From: Cyprinodon diabolis | Lineage: Eukaryota; Chordata; Actinopteri; Cyprinodontiformes; Cyprinodontidae | Direction: 5' to 3' | NCBI GenBank assembly: GCA_030533445.1 | Contig: CM060082.1 | Location: 34,553,817-34,617,816 of the forward strand | Length of the DNA: 64,000 nucleotides | Part shown: positions 48,399-61,188 of the stretch, in pieces | Numbering within the stretch: position 1 is the stretch's first letter | How the letters are laid out: every line of letters starts with the position of its first letter | The notes under the pieces: model-generated | Database searches by the model: none | Told to the model about the DNA's origin: nothing | Seen by the model: the letters and a program-made list of their open reading frames with translations, nothing else | Program-made: the position numbers and the translations under genes

Positions 48399-51300
48399 TC
48401 TCCCGTATACCCAAAACTTCGGCGCGTAACTAGTCCCGCACGGTTTGGCGGATCGGGCCCAAAGTTGGCACACGCGTCGGGACCAATGGGGTGATGTGTG
48501 CTTGTATAAAACTTTCTCATTAGTCCGAAGGTTTGCGAATTATTAGCGAAAACGTCGCAAAAAAATCCCATAGGAAATGAATGGGGAGAGGAAAAAAAAA
48601 GCATAAAAAACAGCACTTCACTGTGTCGGCATACATTCACCTAGAAAAACAGTTTGAAGCTCAGTTTGTAGATAAATCCTTCGTCTATTTAAAACTGAAG
48701 ACGGTATGTTGATAACTGCTACGGTTTTTGTATAATCAGACCTCAAGCGCCACAAAGTTTTAGCAAAATCCAGCCTGCTAGAGTGGAGCAACTGAAAAGC
48801 TAGAGTGTGAGGCAGGCGTTTTTTAAACACAAAAAAACATTTTAAACTCGCCCTCACGGCCACATATTTATAGCTAGAGTCACCATTTTTGGTCAGTTTG
48901 TAGACTGAAATCTCTGGACCCACACAATATCTTCGGAATTACGGTAGGATTAATACTTTTCCTTAAAAACCCTCCAGACCGACCTAAAGTCGATGAAAAT
49001 CAGAGCCGTTTTTCATTGGTTTTGGAGCAGAAGAGGGGAGAAAAACGAATCAGACTATGTGTTTTAAACTCGTCATAAATATTTTTCTGAATGACACACA
49101 TACACCAAAGTTGGCATAGTTGGAGTCGAAGGATGACTGACGCTCACGGTGAAAAAATTTTTTGAATAACTCATACGGTTTTTGCTCAGCAGTCGTTTGT
49201 TCGGAGGACATTTTAAGCACCTGAAAGCTGAGTGACATTGACCTGCTGCAGCTAGCTCAATTAGAAGCTTAGGTGTGATGAAACGTTTTTTCTTTTTCTT
49301 TCTCTTCCCATTCAGTTTGTAGATGATCTACAGCCATGAAAGTTACTCCAATTGAAGACAAGATATAGCTGTCGCTTAGATAAAAAGAATTTTTCAGATA
49401 CCTTTTACGGTTTTTACTCAGCAGTCGTTTGTTCGGAGGGGTGCTTTAGCAGCTAAAAGGTGAGTGAGAGTGAGGTCCTGCAGTTAAAAGAAAGGGAGGA
49501 GCAGGTGGGCCAACCATTTTGTTTGTGCTTCGTTTTGGGTTGTGAAAGACCTACAGACATGAAGGTTACCCCAGTCTGAGACAAAGGATAGATGTTGCTT
49601 TCACTGAAAGAATTTTTCAGATATCTTTTACGGTTTTTGCTCAGCAGTCGTTTGTTCGGAGGGTAAGCACCTGGAAGCTAGCTGACAGTTAGCTTCTGCA
49701 GCAGCCTGCTAGAGTGCAGCTGCTGAAATCTTAGTGTGAGGCGGCCATTTTTTTCAGATCAAACATCTTATTCTCGCCCTCACGGCCACATATTTGGAGC
49801 TACAGTCACCATTTTTGGTCAGTTTGTAGACTGAAACCTCTGGACTCACACAATGTCTTCGGAATTACGGTAGGATTAATACTTTTCCTTAAAAACCCTC
49901 CAGACCAACCTAAAGTCGATGAGAGTTTCAGCCTTTCTCTATTCTTTTTGAGCTGAAGATGGGAGAGAAACGAATCAGACTATGTGTTTTCACTCGTCAT
50001 AAATATTTTTCTGAATGACACACATACACCAAAGTTGGTATAGTTGGAGTCGAAGGATTGCTGATGCTCATGGTGAAAATGTTTTTTGAATAACTCATAC
50101 GGTTTTTGATCAGTAGTCGTTTGTTCGGTGCCGTTCTTCCCATACAAAAAAGCCTGGGAAGAAGAAACCAATAGTGAGTGCAGCTGTTGTCTGTGTCAGT
50201 GAGAGGCTCGTTAAGCGTTGTCAAGGTTACCAAGCTTCAAACAGATTTTACCTCTGCTGTTTTAAACAGCACATATTAATCTAATGGAGGGTGAAAGGAC
50301 TGATTTAACATTGGGAAATGGATACTATATGACTGCTGTCCATGACACTTCCCTTGCCACTCAGCACTGATAGACTTTCAAAATAAGACTCCAGGGACCC
50401 TACAAAATAAAAGCCTCTATATTTTTTACATATATTTATTGCCCTATATGGCTCAACATTATGACCCAAACTCAACCCCGTTTTAGAGAATAGACTCTAG
50501 GAGACTGTTTAAAACACACCCTATAGCAAATTTCAAAATAAAAGCCTCCCATTTCCGCTTCATCTACTGCCCTAATAACATGGAAAAAGAGTGATTTAAC
50601 GATTGGAAAGTAATCAACTATCATTGACGGGTCTGAACATTTTCTATAAACACAACTCTGTTGGACTTTCAAAATAAGACTCCAGGGACCCTACAAAATA
50701 AAAGCCTCTAGATTATAGTAATGCATTAATTGATGCAAATGGCTCAACATTATGACCCAAACTCTTCCAGGTTGTTTTTATTAGACTCTAGTGACCTTTT
50801 CAAAACACACCCCAGAGCAAATTTCACAATAAAAGTCTCCCATTTACTCTGTAATACAGCAACTATTCACCTAATAACATGGAAAACCAGTGATTTAACA
50901 TTTGGAAATGGATTCTATATCACTGCTGGGCGTGACCCATCTTTTGATGCACATTCATGATAGACTTTCAAAATAAGACTACAAGGACTCTACAGAATAA
51001 AAGCCTCTTCCTTATACACACTCATACATTCTGGCATATTGCTCATTGCCATTGGTGATTTCATCACTGCAATGGCTCTTAGCAGGCGGGCGGAGCCCGC
51101 CATTGGTGATTTCATCACTGCAATGGCTCTTAGAAGGCGGGCAGAGCCCGCCATTGGTGATTTTTTTCTTCACTGAGATGGCTCCTCGCAGGCGGGCGAA
51201 GCCCGCCAACTGGGCTTTACCCACTGTGTTTCAATATGGACAACCCATATTACCCTTGTGCATCATACGCTGTGCACGTCTATTTCCCAGATTTCAGCAC

Positions 51301-51491
51301 AAGTGGCACACAGCTCTCTTTACCCATGAACTTGCCCTCTTTCCTTCCCTCAGCAGCCCTCAAAGGCGTAAGCAGTTGGTCTGGGGAGCCCCGACGTCAC
51401 TTGCCAGGGCCGTATTGGCCCGGTTCCCCAGACGGGCAGTAGGTGGCCCCCCTCAAAATTTCTTTAGAAATTTTCTAGTTATTATTATAAT
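48399..51491 (+). repeat. Macrosatellite unit 16 (3,093 bp), shortest unit
   Basis: The deficit is a 78-bp deletion inside the hairpin minisatellite plus a one-base deletion (TTTTCACTCGTC near 49990). GTGACATTGACC near 49233 is private. GATGATCTACAG near 49323 is shared with unit 3, and ATTATAGTAATGC near 50713 with units 9 and 17. Confidence 0.95.
51055..51208 (+). repeat. Hairpin minisatellite, unit 16 (3 copies, smallest)
   Basis: Two hairpins and their leaders are missing (78 bp). The lost piece lies between two copies of ATCACTGCAATGGCTCTTAG, as expected for slippage or recombination. Confidence 0.93.
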
Positions 51492-54400
51492 TCTCCCGTA
51501 TACCCAAAACTTCGGCGCGTAACTAGTCCCGCACGGTTTGGCGGATCGGGCCCAAAGTTGGCACACGCGTCGGGACCAATGGGGTGATGTGTGCTTGTAT
51601 AAAACTTTCTCATTAGTCCGAAGGTTTGCGAATTATTAGCGAAAACGTCGCAAAAAAATCCCATAGGAAATGAATGGGGAGAGGAAAAAAAAAGCATAAA
51701 AAACAGCACTTCACTGTGTCGGCATACATTCACCTAGAAAAACAGTTTGAAGCTCAGTTTGTAGATAAATCCTTCGTCTATTTAAAACTGAAGACGGTAT
51801 GTTGATAACTGCTACGGTTTTTGTATAATCAGACCTCAAGCGCCACAAAGTTTTAGCAAAATCCAGCCTGCTAGAGTGGAGCAACTGAAAAGCTAGAGTG
51901 TGAGGCAGGCGTTTTTTAAACACAAAAAAACATTTTAAACTCGCCCTCACGGCCACATATTTATAGCTAGAGTCACCATTTTTGGTCAGTTTGTAGACTG
52001 AAATCTCTGGACCCACACAATATCTTCGGAATTACGGTAGGATTAATACTTTTCCTTAAAAACCCTCCAGACCGACCTAAAGTCGATGAAAATCAGAGCC
52101 GTTTTTCATTGGTTTTGGAGCAGAAGAGGGGAGAAAAACGAATCCGACTATGTGTTTTAAACTCGTCATAAATATTTTTCTGAATGACACACATACACCA
52201 AAGTTGGCATAGTTGGAGTCGAAGGATGACTGACGCTCACGGTGAAAAAATTTTTTGAATAACTCATACGGTTTTTGCTCAGCAGTCGTTTGTTCGGAGG
52301 ACATTTTAAGCACCTGAAAGCTGAGTGACAGTGACCTGCTGCAGCTAGCTCAATTAGAAGCTTAGGTGTGATGAAACGTTTTTTCTTTTTCTTTCTCTTC
52401 CCATTCAGTTTGTAGATGACCTACAGCCATGAAAGTTACTCCAATTGAAGACAAGATATAGCTGTCGCTTAGATAAAAAGAATTTTTCAGATACCTTTTA
52501 CGGTTTTTACTCAGCAGTCGTTTGTTCGGAGGGGTGCTTTAGCAGCTAAAAGGTGAGTGAGAGTGAGGTCCTGCAGTTCAAACAAAGGGAGGAGCAGGTG
52601 GGCCAACCATTTTGTTTGTGCTTCGTTTTGGGTTGTGAAAGACCTACAGACATGAAGGTTACCCCAGTCTGAGACAAAGGATAGATGTTGCTTTCACTGA
52701 AAGAATTTTTCAGATATCTTTTACGGTTTTTGCTCAGCAGTCGTTTGTTCGGAGGGTAAGCACCTGGAAGCTAGCTGACAGTTAGCTTCTGCAGCAGCCT
52801 GCTAGAGTGCAGCTGCTGAAATCTTAGTGTGAGGCGGCCATTTTTTAAGATCAAACATCTTATTCTCGCCCTCACGGCCACATATTTGGAGCTACAGTCA
52901 CCATTTTTGGTCAGTTTGTAGACTGAAACCTCTGGACTCACACAATGTCTTCGGAATTACGGTAGGATTAATACTTTGCCTTAAAAACCCTCCAGACCAA
53001 CCTAAAGTGGATGAGAGTTTCAGCCTTTCTCCATTCTTTTTGAGCTGAAGATGGGAGAAAAACGAATCAGACTATGTGTTTTCAACTCGTCATAAATATT
53101 TTTCTGAATGACACACATACACCAAAGTTGGTATAGTTGGAGTCGAAGGATTGCTGATGCTCATGGTGAAAATGTTTTTTGAATAACTCATACGGTTTTT
53201 GATCAGTAGTCGTTTGTTCGGTGCCGTTCTTCCCATACAAAAAAGCCTGGGAAGAAGAAACCAATAGTGAGTGCAGCTGTTGTCTGTGTCAGTGAGAGGC
53301 TCGTTAAGCGTTGTCAAGGTTACCAAGCTTCAAACAGATTTTACCTCTGCTGTTTTAAACAGCACATATTAATCTAATGGAGGGTGAAAGGACTGATTTA
53401 ACATTGGGAAATGGATACTATATGACTGCTGTACATGACACTTCCCTTGCCACTCAGCACTGATAGACTTTCAAAATAAGACTCCAGGGACCCTACAAAA
53501 TAAAAGCCTCTATATTTTTTACATATATTTATTGCTCTATATGGCTCAACATTATGACCCAAACTCAACCCCGTTTTAGAGAATAGACTCTAGGAGACTG
53601 TTTAAAACACACCCTATAGCAAATTTCAAAATAAAAGCCTCCCATTTCCGCTTCATCTACTGCCCTAATAACATGGAAAAAGAGTGATTTAACGATTGGA
53701 AAGTAATCAACTATCATTGACGGGTCTGAACATTTTCTATAAACACAACTCTGTTGGACTTTCAAAATAAGACTCCAGGGACCCTACAAAATAAAAGCCT
53801 CTAGATTATAGTAATGCATTAATTGATGCAAATGGCTCAACATTATGACCCAAACTCTTCCAGGTTGTTTTTATTAGACTCTAGTGACCTTTTCAAAACA
53901 CACCCCAGAGCAAATTTCACAATAAAAGTCTCCCATTTACTCTGTAATACAGCAACTATTCACCTAATAACATGGAAAACCAGTGATTTAACATTTGGAA
54001 ATGGATTCTATATCACTGCTGGGCGTGACCCATCTTTTGATGCACATTCATGATAGACTTTCAAAATAAGACTACAAGGACTCTACAGAATAAAAGCCTC
54101 TTCCTTATACACACTCATACATTCTGGCATATTGCTCATTGCCATTGGTGATTTCATCACTGCAATGGCTCTTAGAAGGCGGGCGGAGCCCGCCAATGGT
54201 AACAGGCGGGCGGAGCCCGCCAAAGGTGATTACATCACTGCAATGGCTCTTAGCAGGCGGGCGGAGCCCGCCATTGGTGATTTCATCACTGCAATGGCTC
54301 TTAGAAGGCGGGCAGAGCCCGCCATTGGTGATTTTTTTCTTCACTGAGATGGCTCCTAGCAGGCGGGCGAAGCCCGCCAACTGGGCTTTACCCACTGTGT

Positions 54401-54659
54401 TTCAATATGGACAACCCATATTACCCTTGTGCATCATACTCTGTGCACGTCTATTTCCCAGATTTCAGCACAAGTGGCACACAGCTCTCTTTGCCCATGA
54501 ACTTGCCCTCTTTCCTTCCCTCAGCAGCCCTCAAAGGCGTAAGCAGTTGGTCTGGGGAGCCCCGACGTCACTTGCCAGGGCCGTATTGGCCCGGTTCCCC
54601 AGACGGGCAGTAGGTGGCCCCCCTCAAAATTTCTTTAGAAATTTTCTAGTTATTATAAT
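51492..54659 (+). repeat. Macrosatellite unit 17 (3,168 bp), near-copy of unit 9
   Basis: Carries the full unit 9 marker set at an offset of about 25,755 bp; only a three-base ATT difference in length was seen. Confidence 0.95.
54148..54378 (+). repeat. Hairpin minisatellite, unit 17 (5 copies)
   Basis: Same as unit 9. Confidence 0.92.
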
Positions 54660-57600
54660 TCTCCCGTATACCCAAAACTTCGGCGCGTAACTAGTCCCGC
54701 ACGGTTTGGCGGATCGGGCCCAAAGTTGGCACACGCGTCGGGACCAATGGGGTGATGTGTGCTTGTATAAAACTTTCTCATTAGTCCGAAGGTTTGCGAA
54801 TTATTAGCGAAAACGTCGCAAAAAAATCCCATAGGAAATGAATGGGGAGAGGGAAAAAAAAGCATAAAAAACAGCACTTCACTGTGTCGCCATACATTCA
54901 CCTAGAAAAACAGTTTGAAGCTCAGTTTGTAGATAAATCCTTCGTCTATTTAAAACTGAAGACGGTATGTTGATAACTGCTACGGTTTTTGTATAATCAG
55001 ACCTCAAGCGCCACAAAGTTTTAGCAAAATCCAGCCTGCTAGAGTGGAGCAACTGAAAAGCTAGAGTGTGAGGCAGGCGTTTTTTAAACACAAAAAAACA
55101 TTTTAAACTCGCCCTCACGGCCACATATTTATAGCTAGAGTCACCATCTTTGGTCAGTTTGTAGACTGAAATCTCTGGACCCACACAATATCTTCGGAAT
55201 TACGGTAGGATTAATACTTTTCCTTAAAAACCCTCCAGACCGACCTAAAGTCGATGAAAATCAGAGCCGTTTTTCATTGGTTTTGGAGCAGAAGAGGGGA
55301 GAAAAACGAATCCGACTATGTGTTTTAAACTCGTCATAAATATTTTTCTGAATGACACACATACACCAAAGTCGGCATAGTTGGAGTCGAAGGATGACTG
55401 ACGCTCACGGTGAAAAACTTTTTTGAATAACTCATACGGTTTTTGCTCAGCAGTCGTTTGTTCGGAGGACATTTTAAGCACCAGAAAGCTGAGTGACAGT
55501 GACCTGCTGCAGCTAGCTCAATTAGAAGCTTAGGTGTGATGAAACGTTTTTTCTTTTTCTTTCTCTTCCCATTCAGTTTGTAGATGACCTACAGCCATGA
55601 AAGTTACTCCAATTGAAGACAAGATATAGCTGTCGCTTAGATAAAAATAATTTTTCAGATACCTTTTACGGTTTTTACTCAGCAGTCGTTTGTTCGGAGG
55701 GGTGCTTTAGCAGCTAAAAGGTGAGTGAGAGTGAGGTCCTGCAGTTAAAAGAAAGGGAGGAGCAGGTGGGCCAACCATTTTGTTTGTGCTTCGTTTTGGG
55801 TTGTGAAAGACCTACAGACATGAAGGTTACCCCAGTCTGAGACAAAGGATAGATGTTGCTTTCACTGAAAGAATTTTTCAGATATCTTTTACGGTTTTTG
55901 CTCAGCAGTCGTTTGTTCGGAGGGTAAGCACCTGGAAGCTAGCTGACAGTTAGCTTCTGCAGCAGCCTGCTAGAGTGCAGCTGCTGAAATCTTAGTGTGA
56001 GGCGGCCATTTTTTTCAGATCAAACATCTTATTCTCGCCCTCACGGCCACATATTTGGAGCTACAGTCACCATTTTTGGTCAGTTTGTAGACTGAAACCT
56101 CTGGACTCACACAATGTCTTCGGAATTACGGTAGGATTAATACTTTTCCTTAAAAACCCTCCAGACCAACCTAAAGTCGATGAGAGTTTCAGCCTTTCTC
56201 TATTCTTTTTGAGCTGAAGATGGGAGAGAAACGAATCAGACTATGTGTTTTCAACTCGTCATAAATATTTTTCTGAATGACACACATACACCAAAGTTGG
56301 TATAGTTGGAGTCGAAGGATTGCTGATGCTCATGGTGAAAATGTTTTTTGAATAACTCATACGGTTTTTGATCAGTAGTCGTTTGTTCGGTGCCGTTCTT
56401 CCCATACAAAAAAGCCTGGGAAGAAGAAACCAATAGTGAGTGCAGCTGTTGTCTGTGTCAGTGAGAGGCTCGTTAAGCGTTGTCAAGGTTACCAAGCTTC
56501 AAACAGATTTTACCTCTGCTGTTTTAAACAGCACATATTAATCTAATGGAGGGTGAAAGGACTGATTTAACATTGTGAAATGGATACTATATGACTGCTG
56601 TCCATGACACTTCCCTTGCCACTCAGCACTGATAGACTTTCAAAATAAGACTCCAGGGACCCTACAAAATAAAAGCCTCTATATTTTTTACATATATTTA
56701 TTGCCCTATATGGCTCAACATTATGACCCAAACTCAACCCCGTTTTAGAGAATAGACTCTAGGAGACTGTTTAAAACACACCCTATAGCAAATTTCAAAA
56801 TAAAAGCCTCCCATTTCCGCTTCATCTACTGCCCTAATAACATGGAAAAAGAGTGTTTTAACGATTGGAAAGTAATCAACTATCATTGACGGGTCTGAAC
56901 ATTTTCTATAAACACAACTCTGTTGGACTTTCAAAATAAGACTCCAGGGACCCTACAAAATAAAAGCCTCTAGATTATACTAATGCATTAATTGATGCAA
57001 ATGGCTCAACATTATGACCCAAACTCTTCCAGGTTGTTTTTATTAGACTCTAGTGACCTTTTCAAAACACACCCAGAGCAAATTTCACAATAAAAGTCTC
57101 CCATTTACTCTGTAATACAGCAACTATTCACCTAATAACATGGAAAACCAGTGATTTAACATTTGGAAATGGATTCTATATCACTGCTGGGCGTGACCCA
57201 TCTTTTGATGCACATTCATGATAGACTTTCAAAATAAGACTACAAGGACTCTACAGAATAAAAGCCTCTTCCTTATACACACTCATACATTCTGGCATAT
57301 TGCTCATTGCCATTGGTGATTTCATCACTGCAATGGCTCTTAGAAGGCGGGCGGAGCCCGCCAATGGTAACAGGCGGGCGGAGCCTGCCAAAGGTGATTA
57401 CATCACTGCAATGGCTCTTAGCAGGCGGGCGGAGCCCGCCATTGGTGATTTCATCACTGCAATGGCTCTTAGAAGGCGGGCAGAGCCCGCCATTGGTGAT
57501 TTTTTTCTTCACTGAGATGGATCCCAGAAGGCGGGCGAAGCCCGCAAACTGGGCTTTACCCACTGTGTTTCAATATTGACAACCCATATTACCCTTGTGC

Positions 57601-57827
57601 ATCATACGCTGTGCACGTCTATTTCCCAGATTTCAGCACAAGTGGCACACAGCTCTCTTTGCCCATGAACTTGCCCTCTTTCCTTCCCTCAGCAGCCCTC
57701 AAAGGCGTAAGCAGTTGGTCTGGGGAGCCCCGACGTCACTTGCCAGGGCCGTATTGGCCCGGTTCCCCAGACGGGCAGTAGGTGGCCCCCCTCAAAATTT
57801 CTTTAGAAATTTTCTAGTTATTATAAT
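54660..57827 (+). repeat. Macrosatellite unit 18 (3,168 bp)
   Basis: Follows unit 17 as unit 10 follows unit 9, and shares GTCGCCATACATTC and the altered last hairpin with unit 10. It differs from unit 10 in TTAAAAGAAAG and TTTTTTCAGATC, which belong to the unit 7 group. Private: AAGTCGGCATAG near 55371, CATTGTGAAATGG near 56571, GAGTGTTTTAACG near 56851. Confidence 0.94.
57316..57546 (+). repeat. Hairpin minisatellite, unit 18 (5 copies)
   Basis: GCCTGCC in the second right arm and the altered last copy of unit 10 (GCCCGCA). Confidence 0.92.
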
Positions 57828-60483
57828 TCTCCCGTATACCCAAAACTTCGGCGCGTAACTAGTCCCGCACGGTTTGGCGGATCGGGCCCAAAGTTGGCAC
57901 ACGCGTCGGGACCAATGGGGTGATGTGTGCTTGTATAAAACTTTCTCATTAGTCCGAAGGTTTGCGAATTATTAGCGAAAACGTCGCAAAAAAATCCCAT
58001 AGGAAATGAATGGGGAGAGGGAAAAAAAAGCATAAAAAACAGCGCTTCACTGTGTCGGCATACATTCACCTAGAAAAACAGTTTAAAGCTCAGTTTGTAG
58101 ATAAATCCTTCGTCTATTTAAAACTGAAGACGGTATGTTGATAACTGCTATGGTTTTTGTATAATCAGACCTCAAGCGCCACAAAGTTTTAGCAAAATCC
58201 AGCCTGCTAGAGTGGAGCAACTGAAAAGCTAGAGTGTGAGGCAGGCGTTTTTTAAACACAAAAAAACATTTTAAACTCGCCCTCACGGCCACATATTTAT
58301 AGCTAGAGTCACCATTTTTGGTCAGTTTGTAGACTGAAATCTCTGGACCCACACAATATCTTCGGAATTACGGTAGGATTAATACTTTTCCTTAAAAACC
58401 CTCCAGACCGACCTAAAGTCGATGAAAATCAGAGCCGTTTTTCATTGGTTTTGGAGCAGAAGAGGGGAGAAAAACGAATCCGACTATGTGTTTTAAACTC
58501 GTCATAAATATTTTTCTGAATGACACACATACACCAAAGTTGGCATAGTTGGAGTCGAAGGATGACTGACGCTCACGGTGAAAAAATTTTTTGAATAACT
58601 CATACGGTTTTTGCTCAGCAGTCGTTTGTTCGGAGGACATTTTAAGCACCTGAAAGCTGAGTGACAGTGACCTGCTGCAGCTAGCTCAATTAGAAGCTTA
58701 GGTGTGATGAAACGTTTTTTCTTTTTCTTTCTCTTCCCATTCAGTTTGTAGATGACCTACAGCCATGAAAGTTACTCCAATTGAAGACAAGATATAGCTG
58801 TCGCTTAGATAAAAAGAATTTTTCAGACACCTTTTACGGTTTTTACTCAGCAGTCGTTTGTTCGGAGGGGTGCTTTAGCAGCTAAAAGGTGAGTGAGAGT
58901 GAGGTCCTGCAGTTCAAACAAAGGGAGGAGCAGGTGGGCCAACCATTTTGTTTGTGCTTCGTTTTGGGTTGTGAAAGACCTACAGACATGAAGGTTACCC
59001 CAGTCTGAGACAAAGGATAGATGTTGCTTTCACTGAAAGAATTTTTCAGATATCTTTTACGGTTTTTGCTCAGCAGTCGTTTGTTCGGAGGGTAAGCACC
59101 TGGAAGCTAGCTGACAGTTAGCTTCTGCAGCAGCCTGCTAGAGTGCAGCTGCTGAAATCTTAGTGTGAGGCGGCCATTTTTTTAAGATCAAACATCTTAT
59201 TCTCGCCCTCACGGCCACATATTTGGAGCTACAGTCACCATTTTTGGTCAGTTTGTAGACTGAAACCTCTGGACTCACACAATGTCTTCGGAATTACGGT
59301 AGGATTAATACTTTTCCTTAAAAACCCTCCAGACCAACCTAAAGTCGATGAGTTTCAGCCTTTCTCCATTCTTTTTGAGCTGAAGATGGGAGAGAAACGA
59401 ATCAGACTATGTGTTTTCAAGTCGTCATAAATATTGTTCTGAATGACACACATACACCAAAGTTGGTATACTTGGAGTCGAAGGATTGCTGATGCTCATG
59501 GTGAAAATGTTTTTTGAATAACTCATACGGTTTTTGATCAGTAGTCGTTTGTTTTCGTTGCCGTTCTTCCCATACAAAAAAGCCTGGGAAGAAGAAACCA
59601 ATAGTGAGTGCAGCTGTTGTCTGTGTCAGTGAGAGGCTCGTTAAGCGTTGTCAAGGTTACCAAGCTTCAAACAGATTTTACCTCTGCTGTTTTAAACAGC
59701 ACATATTAATCTAATGGAGGGTGAAAGGACTGATTTAACATTGGGAAATGGATACTATATGACTGCTGTCCATGACACTTCCCTTGCCACTCAGCACTGA
59801 TAGACTTTCAAAATAAGACTCCAGGGACCCTACAAAATAAAAGCCTCTATATTTTTTACATATATTTATTGCCCTATATGGCTCAATATTATGACCCAAA
59901 CTCAACCCCGTTTTAGAGAATAGACTCTAGGAGACTGTTTAAAACACACCCTATAGCAAATTTCAAAATAAAAGCCTCCCATTTCCGCTTCATCTACTGC
60001 CCTAATAACATGGAAAAAGAGTGATTTAACGATTGGAAAGTAATCAACTATCATTGACGGGTCTGAACATTTTCTATAAACACAACTCTGTTGGACTTTC
60101 AAAATAAGACTCCAGCGACCCTACAAAATAAAAGCCTCTAGATTATACTAATGCATTAATTGATGCAAATGGCTCAACATTATGACCCAAACTCTTCCAG
60201 GTTGTTTTTATTAGACTCTAGTGACCTTTTCAAAACACACCCAGAGCAAATTTCACAATAAAAGTCTCCCATTTACTCTGTAATACAGCAACTATTCACC
60301 TAATAACATGGAAAACCAGTGATTTAACATTTGGAAATTGATTCTATATAACTGCTGGGCATGACCCATCTTTAGATGCACTTCCATGATAGACTTTCAA
60401 AATAAGACTCCAGGGACTCTACAGAATAAAAGCCTCTTCCTTATACACACTCATACATTCTGGCATATTGCTCATTGCCATTT

Positions 60484-60688
60484 GTAATTTCATCACTGCA
60501 ATGGCTCTTAGAAGGCGGGCAGAGCCCGCCATTGGTGATTTCATCACTGCAATGGCTCTTAGAAGGCGGGCGGAGCCCGCCATTGGTGATTTCATCACTG
60601 CAATGGCTCTTAGCAGGCGGGCAGAGCCCGCCATTGGTGATTTTTTTCATCGCTGCAAGGGCTCCTAGCAGGCGGGCGGAGCCCACCA
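60484..60688 (+). repeat. Hairpin minisatellite, unit 19 (4 copies)
   Basis: As unit 4, but the first loop is AGA instead of GGA. Confidence 0.92.
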
Positions 60689-60960
60689 ACTGAGCTTTAC
60701 CCACTGCGGTTCAATATGGACAACCCATATTACCCTTTTGCATCATACGCTGTGCACGTCTATTTCCCAGATTTCAGCACAAGTGGCACACAGCTCTCTT
60801 TGCCCATGACCTAGCCCTCTTTCCTTCCCTCAGCAGCCCTCAAAGGCGTAAGCAGTTGGTCTGGGGAGCCCCGACATCACTTGCCAGGGCCGTATTGGCC
60901 CTGTTCCCCAGACGGGCAGTAGGTGGCCCCCCTCAAAATTTCTTTAGAAATTTTCTAGTT

Positions 60961-61164
60961 GGGGGGCCACATGCCGAAGGCATGGCCCACCTACTACTAT
61001 TGCACATATTTATTCCGCGTATTATTATTGGGGGGCCACATGCCGAAGGCATGGCCCACCTACTACTATTGCACATATTTATTCCGCGTATTATTATTGG
61101 GGGGCCACATGCCGAAGGCATGGCCCACCTACTACTATTGCACATATTTATTCCGCGTATTATT
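60961..61164 (+). repeat. 66-bp hairpin minisatellite, 3 copies (end of unit 19)
   Basis: Copies of 69, 69 and 66 bp starting at 60961, 61030 and 61099; the extra bases are single ATT triplets. Confidence 0.95.
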
Positions 61165-61188
61165 ATTATTATTATAATTCTCCCGTAT

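Larger units (their letters stand above)
57828..61188 (+). repeat. Macrosatellite unit 19 (3,361 bp), three 66-bp copies
   Basis: Carries the complete unit 4 marker set at an offset of about 48,530-48,546 bp. It differs in the 66-bp copies (69, 69, 66 against 66, 66, 66), in CAGCGCTTCAC near 58040, in GTTTAAAGCTC near 58081 and in GCTATGGTT near 58148. Confidence 0.95.
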
